From assembly GCA_035465395.1 (NCBI GenBank), contig DATHRK010000029.1, positions 1 through 29,731 on the forward strand: DNA of 29,731 nt. The letters run 5' to 3'. Within the stretch, counting starts at the first letter, position 1. Each line of letters opens with the position of its first letter. The DNA comes from DATHRK01 sp035465395 (GTDB taxonomy: Bacteria > Gemmatimonadota > Gemmatimonadetes > Longimicrobiales > RSA9). Made by a program: the position numbers and the translations under genes. The notes below the pieces were generated by a model. That model did no database searches and was not told the DNA's origin. It was given only the letters and a program-made list of their open reading frames with translations. Shown here in pieces: positions 7,944 to 15,877 of the stretch.

Positions 7944-9272
7944 GTGAATCCCTACGAGTTGATCCGTTGCAAGCGCGACGGTCTGGCGCTCGACCCGGCC
8001 GAGCTGCGCGGCCTGCTCGACGCCTACGCCGACGGCTCGCTCCCCGACTATCAGATGTCGGCGTTGCTGATGGCCGTGTTCTTCCAGGGCATGAGCGCCG
8101 AGGAGCTGGAGGCGATGGTCGACGCGATCCTGGCCTCGGGCACCGTGCTCGACCTGTCCGACGTGCCGGGTCCCAAGGCGGACAAGCACTCTACGGGCGG
8201 CGTCGGCGACAAGGTCTCGCTGATCCTCGCCCCGCTCGGTGCCGCGCTGGGCCTGCGGGTGCCGATGATGAGCGGCCGCGGTCTGGGTCACACCGGCGGC
8301 ACGCTGGACAAGCTCGAGTCGATTCCCGGCTTCCGCACCGACCTGGGGCTGGACCGGATGCGCGCCCAGCTCGCCGAAATCGGCTGCGTCATGATCGGCC
8401 CGGGAGAGCAGATCGCGCCTCTGGACAGCGCGCTCTACGCGCTCCGGGACGTGACGGCCACGGTCGAGTCGATCCCCCTCATCTCGGCCAGCATCATGAG
8501 CAAGAAGATCGCCGAGGGGGCGGACGCGTTGGTGCTCGACCTCAAGCGCGGAGAGGGCGGCTTCATCCCCGAGCTGGACCGGCTGTTCGAGCTCGGCCGC
8601 CAGATGATCCAGATCGGCGCCGACCACGGCAGGCGCGTGAGCGGGCTGGTCACGGCGATGGACCGGCCGCTGGGGCGCGCCGTCGGCAACGCGCTCGAGG
8701 TGGCCGAGGCCATCGCCGTGCTCCGCGGCGGCGGGCCCGAGGACGTTCGCGAGGTGACGGTCGCGCTCGCCGCCGAGATGTTGCTGCTCTCCGACGCCTG
8801 CGCGGACCGCGCGGAGGGCGCCCGAGCCGCCAGAGCCGCGCTGGAGGACGGCCGCGCCGCGGAGGTCATGGCACGCCTCGTCGAGGCGCAGGGGGGCGAC
8901 CCCCACCTGGTGGCCGACCCGAGCCTACTGCCGGCGGCGCCGCTGCGTCGGGAAGTGGCCGCCCCGGTCGACGGCCAGGTGCGCCGGGTGGCAGCGCGCG
9001 CGATCGGCCAGGCCGCGGTGGCGCTGGGGGCCGGACGCCTGAAGCTGGACGACCGCATCGACCCGGCGGTCGGCTTCGAGATCCTCGCCCGGCCGGGCAT
9101 CGACGTGCGCGCCGGCGACACCCTGGCGATCGTCCACGCCGCGTCCGAGGACGCGGCGGATCTCGCCGAGCGCGTGCTGCTCGACGCGATCGACATCGGC
9201 GCCGAGCCCGGGCCGCCGCCGCTGCCCCTCGTCTCGCACCGGATCGACGCCGACGGCACTCATCGGCTGTGA
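7944..9272 (+). CDS. deoA: Thymidine / pyrimidine-nucleoside phosphorylase
   Basis: The 442-aa enzyme reversibly cleaves thymidine or other pyrimidine nucleosides with phosphate, yielding base and (deoxy)ribose-1-phosphate for salvage. The N-terminal helical domain (about 3-65) leads to the phosphate-binding KHSTGGVGDK (81-90) and the family signature SGRGLGHTGGTLDKLE (110-125). The C-terminal alpha/beta 'PYNP' domain spans about 340-430. The GTG start gives the canonical N-terminus (VNPYELIRCKRDG) and normal length, although no good Shine-Dalgarno is visible and a longer open frame exists upstream. Whether it prefers thymidine (DeoA) or accepts uridine as well (Pdp) cannot be decided by eye. 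Its TGA lies in a palindrome shared with the converging PBP gene. Confidence 0.94.
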   Translation: MNPYELIRCKRDGLALDPAELRGLLDAYADGSLPDYQMSALLMAVFFQGMSAEELEAMVDAILASGTVLDLSDVPGPKADKHSTGGVGDKVSLILAPLGAALGLRVPMMSGRGLGHTGGTLDKLESIPGFRTDLGLDRMRAQLAEIGCVMIGPGEQIAPLDSALYALRDVTATVESIPLISASIMSKKIAEGADALVLDLKRGEGGFIPELDRLFELGRQMIQIGADHGRRVSGLVTAMDRPLGRAVGNALEVAEAIAVLRGGGPEDVREVTVALAAEMLLLSDACADRAEGARAARAALEDGRAAEVMARLVEAQGGDPHLVADPSLLPAAPLRREVAAPVDGQVRRVAARAIGQAAVALGAGRLKLDDRIDPAVGFEILARPGIDVRAGDTLAIVHAASEDAADLAERVLLDAIDIGAEPGPPPLPLVSHRIDADGTHRL

Positions 9273-9291
9273 CCCCGCGCGGCCGGGGTCA
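9270..9291. other. Palindrome spanning two converging stop codons
   Basis: An 8-bp perfect inverted repeat (9270-9277 with 9284-9291, 6-nt loop) begins with the TGA of the phosphorylase gene and ends with the TGA of the PBP1A gene on the other strand. No T tract flanks it on either side, so it is not a classic intrinsic terminator. It could still act as a bidirectional 3' stabilising hairpin. Confidence 0.5.
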
Positions 9292-11481
9292 GAAGCGGAA
9301 GTTCGGGTCCACCTCCACGTCCACGCTGTCCGGAAGCGAATCGCCGACCGACTGCCCGATCAGCCCGCCGTGGGCTCCCGGGCCGTGCAGATCGCAGGGC
9401 TCGGTGGGCTCGGTGCCCGGGATGTAGAGCTCCTCGTAGACGCCCGCGGGCGGACACCAGTCGGTCGCGAGCTTGCCGGACTCGCCGTCCACGCGGCGGC
9501 GGACGAGCTGCTCGGGCAGCACCCACGGGGCCGGCGTCTCCAGCAGCGCGTTCTCGCCGACGTACACCGAGCGCATGAACTCGCCCCAGACCGGGGCCGC
9601 GTCCACGCCGCCGGTCGCGCCCGGGCGGATCTTGGTCGGCCGATCGAAGCCGAACCACACGCCGGCGATCAGGTCGGGCGTGAAGCCCACGAACCAGACG
9701 TCCGTGGCGTCGTTGGTGGTGCCCGTCTTGCCGGCCGCGGGGATCTCGTAGGGGAGGTTGCCCAGGTCGCCGCTCCTCACCGTGTAGGCGGTGCCGCCGT
9801 CGACCACGCCGCGCAGCATGTCCCGCACGATCGCGACCTCCAGCGTGTCCAGCACCTGGGTGCGCTCCTCCTCGGTCTCCCACAGCACCCGCCCCGCGGC
9901 GTCCTCCACGCGCACGATCGCGCGCGGCTGTACGCGCGCCCCGCCGTTTGCCAACGGAGCGTACGCCGTCACGACCTGCATCGGGATCACGTCCGCGGCG
10001 CCGATGGTGACGGCGGGGACGCGGGGGATCGCGGTTTCGACGCCCATCCGCTGGGCGTACTGCGCAACGGTCTCGACGCCCACCTCGAGCCCCACCTTCA
10101 CGGCCACGAGGTTCAGCGAGCTTCGCAGTCCCTCGCGCATCGTCGTGGGCCCGTGGAACTCGCCGTCGTAGTTGCGCGGGCTCCACGGCTCCTGGCCTTC
10201 CTGCTCGAGCCGGATCGGCGAGTCGAAGACGACGTGCGACGCGGGGATATCGCTCGCGATCGCGGCCGTGTACACGAACGGCTTGAAGACCGAGCCGGGC
10301 TGCCGGAGCGCCTGCGTGGCGCGGTTGAACTTGGAGTCGCCGAAGTCGCGGCCGCCGATCAGCGCCCGGATGTCGCCGTTGGGCGCCATGGCGACGAACA
10401 TCCCCTGCAGGTACTTGCTCTCCGTGCCCTCGGTCCCGCCGTCCGCCATCACCTCTTCGTACTTGGGGTGGCGGAAGCCGGGCAGCGCCTCCACCCGGTC
10501 AAAACCCCGTCCCATGGCGTCGACGGCGCGCCGCTGCATCTCGAGGTCGAGCGTCGTGTAGACCTTGTAGCCCGCCTCGTAGAGCTGGTTGCCGTAACGC
10601 TGGTCGAGCTCGTCCCGCACCCACTCCACGAAGTACGGCGCGATCGACGTGGAGCTGCCACCCTGCACCTCGGCGGGCAACGGGCGCTCGCGGTACGCCG
10701 CCACCTGCTCCCGCGTCAGATAGCCCTCTTGCCCCATCAGGCCGATGACGAGGTTGCGGCGCTGCATCGCGAGATCGGGATTGCGGAACGGCGAGTAGCG
10801 GCCCGGTCGGTTGATCACGGCCGCGAGCATGGCCGCCTCGTCCACGTCCAGCTCCGCCGCGGGCTTGCCGTAGTAGCGCTGGGCCGCCGTCTCGATGCCC
10901 CACCACCCCGGACCGTAGTTGATCTGGTTAATGTAGGCTTCGAGGATCTCGTCCTTCTCGTAGACCCGCTCCAGCTCGAGCGCGACCCGCATCTCCTTGA
11001 GCTTGCGCTCCAGCCGGTCCACGAAGCCGACCTCGGCCTGGAACATGTTGCGGGCCAGCTGCTGCGTGATCGTGCTCCCCCCACCGGAGCCCCAGCGCCC
11101 GGCCACGAGGTTGAACGCACCGCGCACGAGCCCGCGCGCGTCAAGGCCGTCGTGGCTGTAGAAGCGGCGATCCTCCACCGCGATGAAGGCCTGGGCGACG
11201 TGGGGGGGGAGCGTCTCGATCGCGACGGGGGTCCGGCGCTCGAGCGCGAGCTCGCCCACCAGGCGCCCTTCGATGTCGAAGATCTGGGTCGATTGCTTGG
11301 GCTCCCAGACGAAGATCTGGGCGACGGACGGGCAGGTCCGGCATACGGAGTTCCACACGCCCAGGGCGAGCCCGGCGCCGGTCGCGCCGGCGATCACCAG
11401 GGCGGCCACCAGTGCGGCGAGCAGCCGAGGCCGCGCGCGCAGCCATCGCGCCGGCGCGAGCAGTGTCGAGCGAACGCTCAC
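9289..11481 (-). CDS. mrcA: Class A penicillin-binding protein 1A (bifunctional)
   Basis: The 730-aa bifunctional peptidoglycan synthase polymerises lipid II and crosslinks glycan strands in the periplasm. It has an N-terminal membrane anchor (about 20-42). The GT51 glycosyltransferase domain has catalytic Glu103 in AVEDRRFYSH, GGSTITQQLARN (134-145) and the RKLKEMR motif. The transpeptidase domain has nucleophile S397 in SVFK (397-400), the SLN triad (455-457) and a KTGTT motif near 590. Starts: GTG at 11481 has GGAGG with a 6-nt spacing, while ATG at 11496 and GTG at 11499 would add 5-6 residues but lack a good ribosome site. A Cys pair follows the anchor (CRTC, about 47-50), and another two Cys lie in the C-terminal tail; these may form disulfides. 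The gene is monocistronic by layout and divergent from hsp20. Confidence 0.95.
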   Translation of the reverse strand: MSVRSTLLAPARWLRARPRLLAALVAALVIAGATGAGLALGVWNSVCRTCPSVAQIFVWEPKQSTQIFDIEGRLVGELALERRTPVAIETLPPHVAQAFIAVEDRRFYSHDGLDARGLVRGAFNLVAGRWGSGGGSTITQQLARNMFQAEVGFVDRLERKLKEMRVALELERVYEKDEILEAYINQINYGPGWWGIETAAQRYYGKPAAELDVDEAAMLAAVINRPGRYSPFRNPDLAMQRRNLVIGLMGQEGYLTREQVAAYRERPLPAEVQGGSSTSIAPYFVEWVRDELDQRYGNQLYEAGYKVYTTLDLEMQRRAVDAMGRGFDRVEALPGFRHPKYEEVMADGGTEGTESKYLQGMFVAMAPNGDIRALIGGRDFGDSKFNRATQALRQPGSVFKPFVYTAAIASDIPASHVVFDSPIRLEQEGQEPWSPRNYDGEFHGPTTMREGLRSSLNLVAVKVGLEVGVETVAQYAQRMGVETAIPRVPAVTIGAADVIPMQVVTAYAPLANGGARVQPRAIVRVEDAAGRVLWETEEERTQVLDTLEVAIVRDMLRGVVDGGTAYTVRSGDLGNLPYEIPAAGKTGTTNDATDVWFVGFTPDLIAGVWFGFDRPTKIRPGATGGVDAAPVWGEFMRSVYVGENALLETPAPWVLPEQLVRRRVDGESGKLATDWCPPAGVYEELYIPGTEPTEPCDLHGPGAHGGLIGQSVGDSLPDSVDVEVDPNFRF

Positions 11482-11681
11482 CTTTCCCCTCCCCATCACG
11501 TCGGATCCGCGGCGAGCATCGCGCTCCCGCTCTCACCGGCCTCTCCGGCCGCCCGGTCCCTACACCCCCGCCCACGCTGCGGTCCCGGCACGGCGAGCGC
11601 CGCCGGCCGGAAGCCCCACGGCGGTCGAGGACCGAGCGGCCGCGCCGGGCCTCCCGAAGACGCCTCGGCCCGCGCGGACAA

Positions 11682-11694
11682 TGCCATAATGGCA
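11682..11694. promoter_or_regulatory. Inverted repeat in the PBP1A-hsp20 divergent region
   Basis: TGCCAT-A-ATGGCA forms a 6-bp inverted repeat about one centre base. It lies in the 348-nt gap between the PBP1A and hsp20 starts and is noticeably AT-richer than its surroundings. It contains CATAAT, a plausible -10 element towards hsp20, but no matching -35 is seen 17 nt upstream. It may be an operator or a promoter core. The rest of the gap, apart from a GC hairpin at 11738-11756, shows no gene or RNA that I recognise, and no CIRCE element or sigma-32 promoter is visible. Confidence 0.35.
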
Positions 11695-11737
11695 GGCTAC
11701 GGTGGTACGGCGCCTGCTGGTTCGAGTAGGTCGGTTG

Positions 11738-11756
11738 CGGCGCCTCCGAGGCGCCG
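11738..11756 (+). other. Hairpin in the hsp20 5' untranslated region
   Basis: An 8-bp GC-rich stem with a 3-nt CCG loop lies about 75 nt before the hsp20 start. The segment CCTCCG (11743-11748) within this hairpin is an exact complement of CGGAGG (11818-11823), the hsp20 ribosome-binding site. A temperature-sensitive interaction is conceivable but unproven. Confidence 0.35.
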
Positions 11757-11829
11757 GCCGGTGCCCGTCCACCAAGAGAGGGGGGGCGTGCCCGGCGTGA
11801 CAAGGAGCCTGCATAGACGGAGGAGAAAG

Positions 11830-12300
11830 ATGGCACTCACGCCCTATCGACGCGCGTACCTGTCCCCGTGGTCCGAGCTGCGCCGGCTCCAGAGCGAGTT
11901 CGGCGACCTGCTGGGAGGATCGGGCGAGGACGCCGGCCAGGCATGGTCGCCGGCGGTGGAGGTGCGCGAGACGCCGGACGCGATCGAGGTGACCGCCGAG
12001 CTGGCCGGCGTGAAGCCGGAAGACGTCAACGTCGACTACGAGGACGGCGTCCTGACGGTGCGTGGCGAGAAGAACTACGAGCGCCGTTCCGAGGACGAGC
12101 GTCGCCACGTCTTCGAGCGCCGCTACGGGAGCTTCGCGCGCGCCTTCACGCTGCCGCGCGAGGTGGAGGTCGACCAGATCGCGGCGTCGTTCGACGCCGG
12201 CGTGCTGACCGTGCGCGTCCCCAAGGCCGAGCGTGCCAAGGGCCGCACCATCGAGATCCAGGCGGGCGCCAACGGCGGCGAAGAGGTCGAGGTGCGCTGA
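11830..12300 (+). CDS. hsp20: Small heat-shock protein, Hsp20/alpha-crystallin family
   Basis: The 156-aa ATP-independent holdase chaperone binds unfolding proteins in the cytosol. A short N-terminal arm includes PWSELRRLQSEFGDL. The alpha-crystallin domain spans about 38-142, with AELAGVKPEDVNV, GVLTVRGEK and the conserved AGVLTVRVPK strand. A C-terminal IEI (IxI-type) motif, used for oligomer assembly, follows. The ATG is preceded by a strong GGAGGAG ribosome site 6 nt away. The upstream gap to PBP1A is long, so a long 5' leader is likely and may carry post-transcriptional heat control, as known for Hsp20 genes in other bacteria. It is followed by a clear intrinsic terminator, so it is probably a single-gene transcript. 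Confidence 0.95.
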   Translation: MALTPYRRAYLSPWSELRRLQSEFGDLLGGSGEDAGQAWSPAVEVRETPDAIEVTAELAGVKPEDVNVDYEDGVLTVRGEKNYERRSEDERRHVFERRYGSFARAFTLPREVEVDQIAASFDAGVLTVRVPKAERAKGRTIEIQAGANGGEEVEVR

Positions 12301-12324
12301 CCCTCCGCGGGTCGCGGCGCGGGG

Positions 12325-12360
12325 TGCGTTCCCGGTTCCGGCCGGGAACGCATTTTTTTT
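12325..12360 (+). terminator. Rho-independent terminator of hsp20
   Basis: An 11-bp perfect stem (12325-12335 with 12342-12352) with a 6-nt loop is followed directly by eight T residues (12353-12360). It begins 24 nt after the hsp20 stop. The T run is on the plus strand only, so it is directed at hsp20 rather than at the converging suhB gene. This is the strongest intrinsic terminator in the window. Confidence 0.93.
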
Positions 12361-12374
12361 GGCTCCGAGGGCGG

Positions 12375-13247
12375 CTACCGAGCGGCGCTCCGGACGATGT
12401 CCGCGAGAAGCGGGTGGATCGTCGGGTTGCCGGCGAGGACCCCGGCTGCTCCGGTGACGCGCTCGTCCCCGGCGAAGTCGGTGGCGACGCCGCCGGCCTC
12501 GCGCACCATCAGCAAGCCGGCGGCGATGTCCCACGGCGCCAGCTCCAGCTCGAAGAAGCCGTCGAGGCGGCCGTCCGCGAGCCAGCACAGGTCCAGCGCG
12601 GCGGAGCCGGCCCGACGGACCCCCGACGTGGAGCGCAACGCGGCGCCGAGGATCCGGAAGTGCTCGGGGATGCGATCCGGCGCCTTGAAGGGAAAGCCCG
12701 TGCCGAGGAGCGCGTGCTCCAGGGAGTCGATCGCCGAGACGCCGATCGGCCGTCCATTCCGCCTCGCGCCGCCGCCGAGGAGGGCCTGCCATTCAGAGCC
12801 GCCGGCCGCGTCGACCACGGCGCCGGCCACCGGTAGCCCGTCCACGCAGACCGCCACGGACACCGCGTAGGCGGGGAAGCCGTGGAGGTAGTTGGTGGTA
12901 CCGTCCAGCGGGTCGACGACCCACAGTGGTCCGTCGGCCCGCTCGAGGAGCGCGCGCGGGTCGCCGCCGCCTGCCAGCGCCGTGCCCTCGGTACCCTCCT
13001 CCGCCAGGACCCCGTGATCGGGGTAGGCGGAGCGCACCACCCCCAGAACCGCTTGCTCCGCCTCGCGGTCGACGTAGGTGACGAAATCGGACGCCCGCTT
13101 GCCCTCCCATTCGCCGACCCCCACGCGGCCCGCGTGGGCAACCAATACCTCGGCTCCCGCGCGGGCCGCGGCGACGGCCGTGGCCAGGAACGCCGGCAGG
13201 TCGTGCTCGTGGGCCGCACCCTCCCCGTTCCGCGTCCCTTCGCGCAT
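12375..13247 (-). CDS. suhB: Inositol monophosphatase family protein (SuhB-like)
   Basis: The 290-aa Mg-dependent phosphatase belongs to the IMPase/SuhB family, which removes phosphate from inositol-1-phosphate or similar sugar phosphates. The metal-site motifs are complete: the AEEG acidic pair (about 83-84), DPLDGTTN (112-119) and APWDIAAGLLMVREAGG (about 237-253). Length is within the family range (about 260-290). The ATG has GGGAG 6 nt upstream. In E. coli, SuhB also assists rRNA transcription antitermination, but nothing here shows that role. HisN or CysQ activity is possible, so the exact substrate is open. The gene converges on hsp20 and is divergent from dapA (180-nt gap with no promoter I can assign). 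Confidence 0.9.
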   Translation of the reverse strand: MREGTRNGEGAAHEHDLPAFLATAVAAARAGAEVLVAHAGRVGVGEWEGKRASDFVTYVDREAEQAVLGVVRSAYPDHGVLAEEGTEGTALAGGGDPRALLERADGPLWVVDPLDGTTNYLHGFPAYAVSVAVCVDGLPVAGAVVDAAGGSEWQALLGGGARRNGRPIGVSAIDSLEHALLGTGFPFKAPDRIPEHFRILGAALRSTSGVRRAGSAALDLCWLADGRLDGFFELELAPWDIAAGLLMVREAGGVATDFAGDERVTGAAGVLAGNPTIHPLLADIVRSAAR

Positions 13248-13427
13248 GGGCGCTCCCTTTCTCGTGACGACGCCATTGTGTGCCGCGACCGGCGCGCACG
13301 CGAGCCGGGACGGCGGCGGCACCGCCCTTGCGCCGGCCGGCCTCGCACCCCGACGATCAGCCTTTCGGGGCTCGGCCACGCCCCGCGTGGGCCGGTCGCG
13401 CGGCCCAGACCTCCGCAAGGGACGTCC

Positions 13428-14321
13428 ATGCCCGACCCGCGATTCGAAGGATCCGGCGTCGCTCTGGTGACGCCGTTCGACGCCGACGGCGTCAACACGG
13501 AAGTGCTCGAGGAGATGGTCGAGTGGCACATCTCCGAGGGCACCGATGCGCTGATCGTGTGCGGATCCACCGGCGAGGCCGCGGCGATGTCGGTGCCCGA
13601 ACAGGGCATCGCGGTCCGCGCGGTGGTCAGCGCGGCCGGGGGCAAGGTCCCCGTGATCGCCGGGTGCGGCGGGAGCGACACCGCCGTGGTGCGCGCCCTG
13701 GCCCGACACGCCGCGGACCTCGGCGCCGACGCGGTGCTGCTGTCCGCGCCGCCCTACAACCGACCGCCGCGGGCCGGCCTGATCGCGCACTTCCGCGCGG
13801 TGATGGACGCAGCCGACCTCCCCGCGATCCTCTACAACGTGCCCGGCAGGGCGGCGGTCAACGTGCCGCCCGACGTGGTCGAGGAGCTCGCCACCGACTC
13901 CCGGGTGATCGGTGTGAAGGAGGCATCGGGCGACCTCTCGCAGATCGCCGAGTTGGCCCGACGGGTGGGCGATCGGTTGGTGCTGTGGAGCGGCAACGAC
14001 GACCAGATCCTGCCGATCCTGTCGCTCGGCGGGCGGGGCGTGATCAGCGTGCTCGGCAACGTCGCGCCGGGCGCCACGCACAAGATGGTGCGGGCGTACC
14101 TGGACGGCGATCACGCCGCCGCGCTCGACATCCAGTTGCACTTCCTGCCGCTTATCGCGGCGCTGTTCGCCGAGTCCAACCCGATCCCCGTGAAGTCGGC
14201 GGTGCGCTGGCTCGGCTTCGACGTGGGCGAGGTCCGTCTGCCCCTCGTCGCGCCCGCGGAACGAACCCGTGAGCGGCTGATCGACGCGCTCGCCGAGAGC
14301 GGGCTGCGGCCCCTCACGTGA
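13428..14321 (+). CDS. dapA: 4-hydroxy-tetrahydrodipicolinate synthase
   Basis: The 297-aa class I aldolase condenses pyruvate with aspartate semialdehyde, the first committed step to diaminopimelate and lysine. The Schiff-base lysine K164 sits in VIGVKEASGD, and Y136 is in LYNVPGR with the substrate-binding Arg R141. Y110 lies in PPYNRP. The usual GTTGE motif reads GSTGE, so the first Thr of the catalytic triad is Ser47, a conservative change that should still relay protons. AAGGGA precedes the ATG by about 5 nt. The stop overlaps dapB by GTGA, and dapH follows, so this is clearly the biosynthetic DapA rather than the paralogue at 18816. No lysine riboswitch is visible upstream. Confidence 0.95.
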   Translation: MPDPRFEGSGVALVTPFDADGVNTEVLEEMVEWHISEGTDALIVCGSTGEAAAMSVPEQGIAVRAVVSAAGGKVPVIAGCGGSDTAVVRALARHAADLGADAVLLSAPPYNRPPRAGLIAHFRAVMDAADLPAILYNVPGRAAVNVPPDVVEELATDSRVIGVKEASGDLSQIAELARRVGDRLVLWSGNDDQILPILSLGGRGVISVLGNVAPGATHKMVRAYLDGDHAAALDIQLHFLPLIAALFAESNPIPVKSAVRWLGFDVGEVRLPLVAPAERTRERLIDALAESGLRPLT

Positions 14322-15130
14322 GCGTCCGCGTCGCCGTCCTCGGCGCGACGGGGCGGATGGGTGGCCGCGTCGCCGCGGCCGCCGGCTCCGACGTGGCGCT
14401 GGTCGGGGGCATCGCGTCCGAGGCCCGCGACGACGACGCGGCCGCGCGCGCGGGCTACCCGCGGATCGTGGCGCCCGACGACGCTCGGGACGTGATCGAG
14501 GCCGCCGACGTCCTGTTGGACGTGTCCGCCCCCGCCGCGCTGGGCGGGATCCTGCGGGATCACGCGGCGGCGCTGCGCGGCCGCGCGCTCGTGACCGGGA
14601 CCACCGGGATCGAAGACGGCACGGCGCGGGCCGTGGAGGAGCTGGCGCAGGCTTCGCCCGTGGTCCGCGCCGCCAACTTCGCGGTCGGCGTGGCCCTGCT
14701 GCGCGCGGCCGCGCGGGATCTCGCGGCGCGGCTGGCGGTCGACGACTGGGACGTCGAGATCGCCGAACTGCACCACCGTGGCAAGGCGGACGCGCCTAGC
14801 GGCACCGCGCTGGCGTTCGCCTCGGATGTGGCGGATGCGCGGGGGGCGAATCTGGCCGAGGCCCGCACGGACGGCCGCTCCGGCCACACGGGGCCGCGGC
14901 CGCCGGGCACCATCGGGCTGCACGCACTACGCGGCGGCACGGCCGCCGGCGAGCACCGCATCGCTTTCCTGGGACCGCACGAGCGGATCGAGCTCGTGCA
15001 CGTGGCCGAGGACCGGACGCTGTTCGCCCTGGGGGCGCTGCGCGCCTGCCGCTGGGTGGTGGACCGGTCGCCGGGACTCTATTCGATGGACGACGTGCTG
15101 GCGCCTCCGGGGGCCGCCCGCGACGCCTGA
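14318..15130 (+). CDS. dapB: 4-hydroxy-tetrahydrodipicolinate reductase
   Basis: The 270-aa NAD(P)H-dependent reductase produces tetrahydrodipicolinate, the second step of the DAP pathway. The Rossmann motif GATGRMG (9-15), the GTTG segment (94-97) and the catalytic region ELHHRGKADAPSGTAL (150-165) with H152/H153 and K156 are all present. Length is normal for the family (about 240-275). The GTG start overlaps the dapA stop by 4 nt (GTGA), and dapH follows after 12 nt, giving a compact dapABH unit. Confidence 0.95.
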   Translation: MSVRVAVLGATGRMGGRVAAAAGSDVALVGGIASEARDDDAAARAGYPRIVAPDDARDVIEAADVLLDVSAPAALGGILRDHAAALRGRALVTGTTGIEDGTARAVEELAQASPVVRAANFAVGVALLRAAARDLAARLAVDDWDVEIAELHHRGKADAPSGTALAFASDVADARGANLAEARTDGRSGHTGPRPPGTIGLHALRGGTAAGEHRIAFLGPHERIELVHVAEDRTLFALGALRACRWVVDRSPGLYSMDDVLAPPGAARDA

Positions 15131-15142
15131 CTCGAGGACGCC

Positions 15143-15856
15143 TTGGACTACGAGCAGATCCGCGACATCATCGCCAACGCCCGCAAGCGGACGCCGGTCC
15201 GCGCCTACGTCCGCCACGACGGCCGCCTGGAGGAGCTGGAACCCGACGGCGTGCGCGTGTTCCCGACCGGGGCCGGGACGACGATCCTGGTCGGCGACTG
15301 GGACGAGGTGGACGCGCTGCTGCGCGAGCACGCGGAGTCGATCCGCTACCACCACGTCGAGTTCGACCGCCGCAACTCCGCCGTGCCGCTGCTCGACACC
15401 CGCGCGGTGAACGCGCGCATCGAGCCCGGCTCGTTCATCCGCGAGGGAGCCGAGATCGGCGACAACGTCATCGTGATGATGGGCGCGGTGATCAACATCG
15501 GCGCGGTGATCGGCGCCGGCACGATGGTCGACATGAACGCGGTGGTGGGCGCCCGGGCGCTGGTCGGGGCAAATTGCCACGTGGGCGCCGGCGCCGTACT
15601 GGCCGGCGTGCTGGAGCCGCCCAGCGCCACGCCCGTGGTGGTGGAGGACGACGTGCTCATCGGAGCCAACGCGGTCGTGCTGGAAGGCGTGACGGTCGGC
15701 AAGGGAAGCGTCCTGGCGGCCGGCGCCGTGGCGACCGAGGACCTGCCGCCGAACGTGCTGGCCGTGGGGCAACCCGCACGCGTCCTCAAGGAGATCGACG
15801 ATCGCACCCGTGCCAAGACGGAGCTCCTGCACGAGCTCCGGCGGCTGAACGACTAG
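15143..15856 (+). CDS. dapH: Tetrahydrodipicolinate N-acetyltransferase
   Basis: The 237-aa left-handed beta-helix acyltransferase transfers acetyl from acetyl-CoA to tetrahydrodipicolinate. The N-terminal DapH domain (about 1-85) has TPVRAYV and ends in the family motif FDRRNSAVPLLD. Hexapeptide repeats follow: IEPGSFIREGAEIGDNVIVM, INIGAVIGAGTMVDMN and EDDVLIGANAVVLEGVTVG. The pattern matches Bacillus YkuQ-type DapH rather than succinyl-dependent DapD, so the acetylase branch of DAP synthesis is predicted. The start is TTG, supported by GAGGA upstream; no internal ATG would keep the N-terminal domain. The matching deacetylase and aminotransferase are not in this window. Confidence 0.94.
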   Translation: MDYEQIRDIIANARKRTPVRAYVRHDGRLEELEPDGVRVFPTGAGTTILVGDWDEVDALLREHAESIRYHHVEFDRRNSAVPLLDTRAVNARIEPGSFIREGAEIGDNVIVMMGAVINIGAVIGAGTMVDMNAVVGARALVGANCHVGAGAVLAGVLEPPSATPVVVEDDVLIGANAVVLEGVTVGKGSVLAAGAVATEDLPPNVLAVGQPARVLKEIDDRTRAKTELLHELRRLND

Positions 15857-15877
15857 GCAACGGCAGACCAGGGGGCC

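Noticed and set aside
9370..12300. A 976-codon plus-strand open frame across the PBP1A gene into hsp20
   Set aside because: Only its last 156 codons (hsp20) are real. The rest is antisense to a clear PBP1A and reflects the scarcity of stop codons in GC-rich DNA.
13248..13427. A lysine riboswitch or attenuator before dapA
   Set aside because: The gap has no conserved lysine-riboswitch core that I can recognise, no leader peptide with Lys codons and no terminator-like T run.
12375..14141. A 588-codon minus-strand frame joining suhB to the antisense of dapA
   Set aside because: Only the part from ATG 13247 is suhB, which has a good ribosome site. The upstream part is the shadow of dapA.
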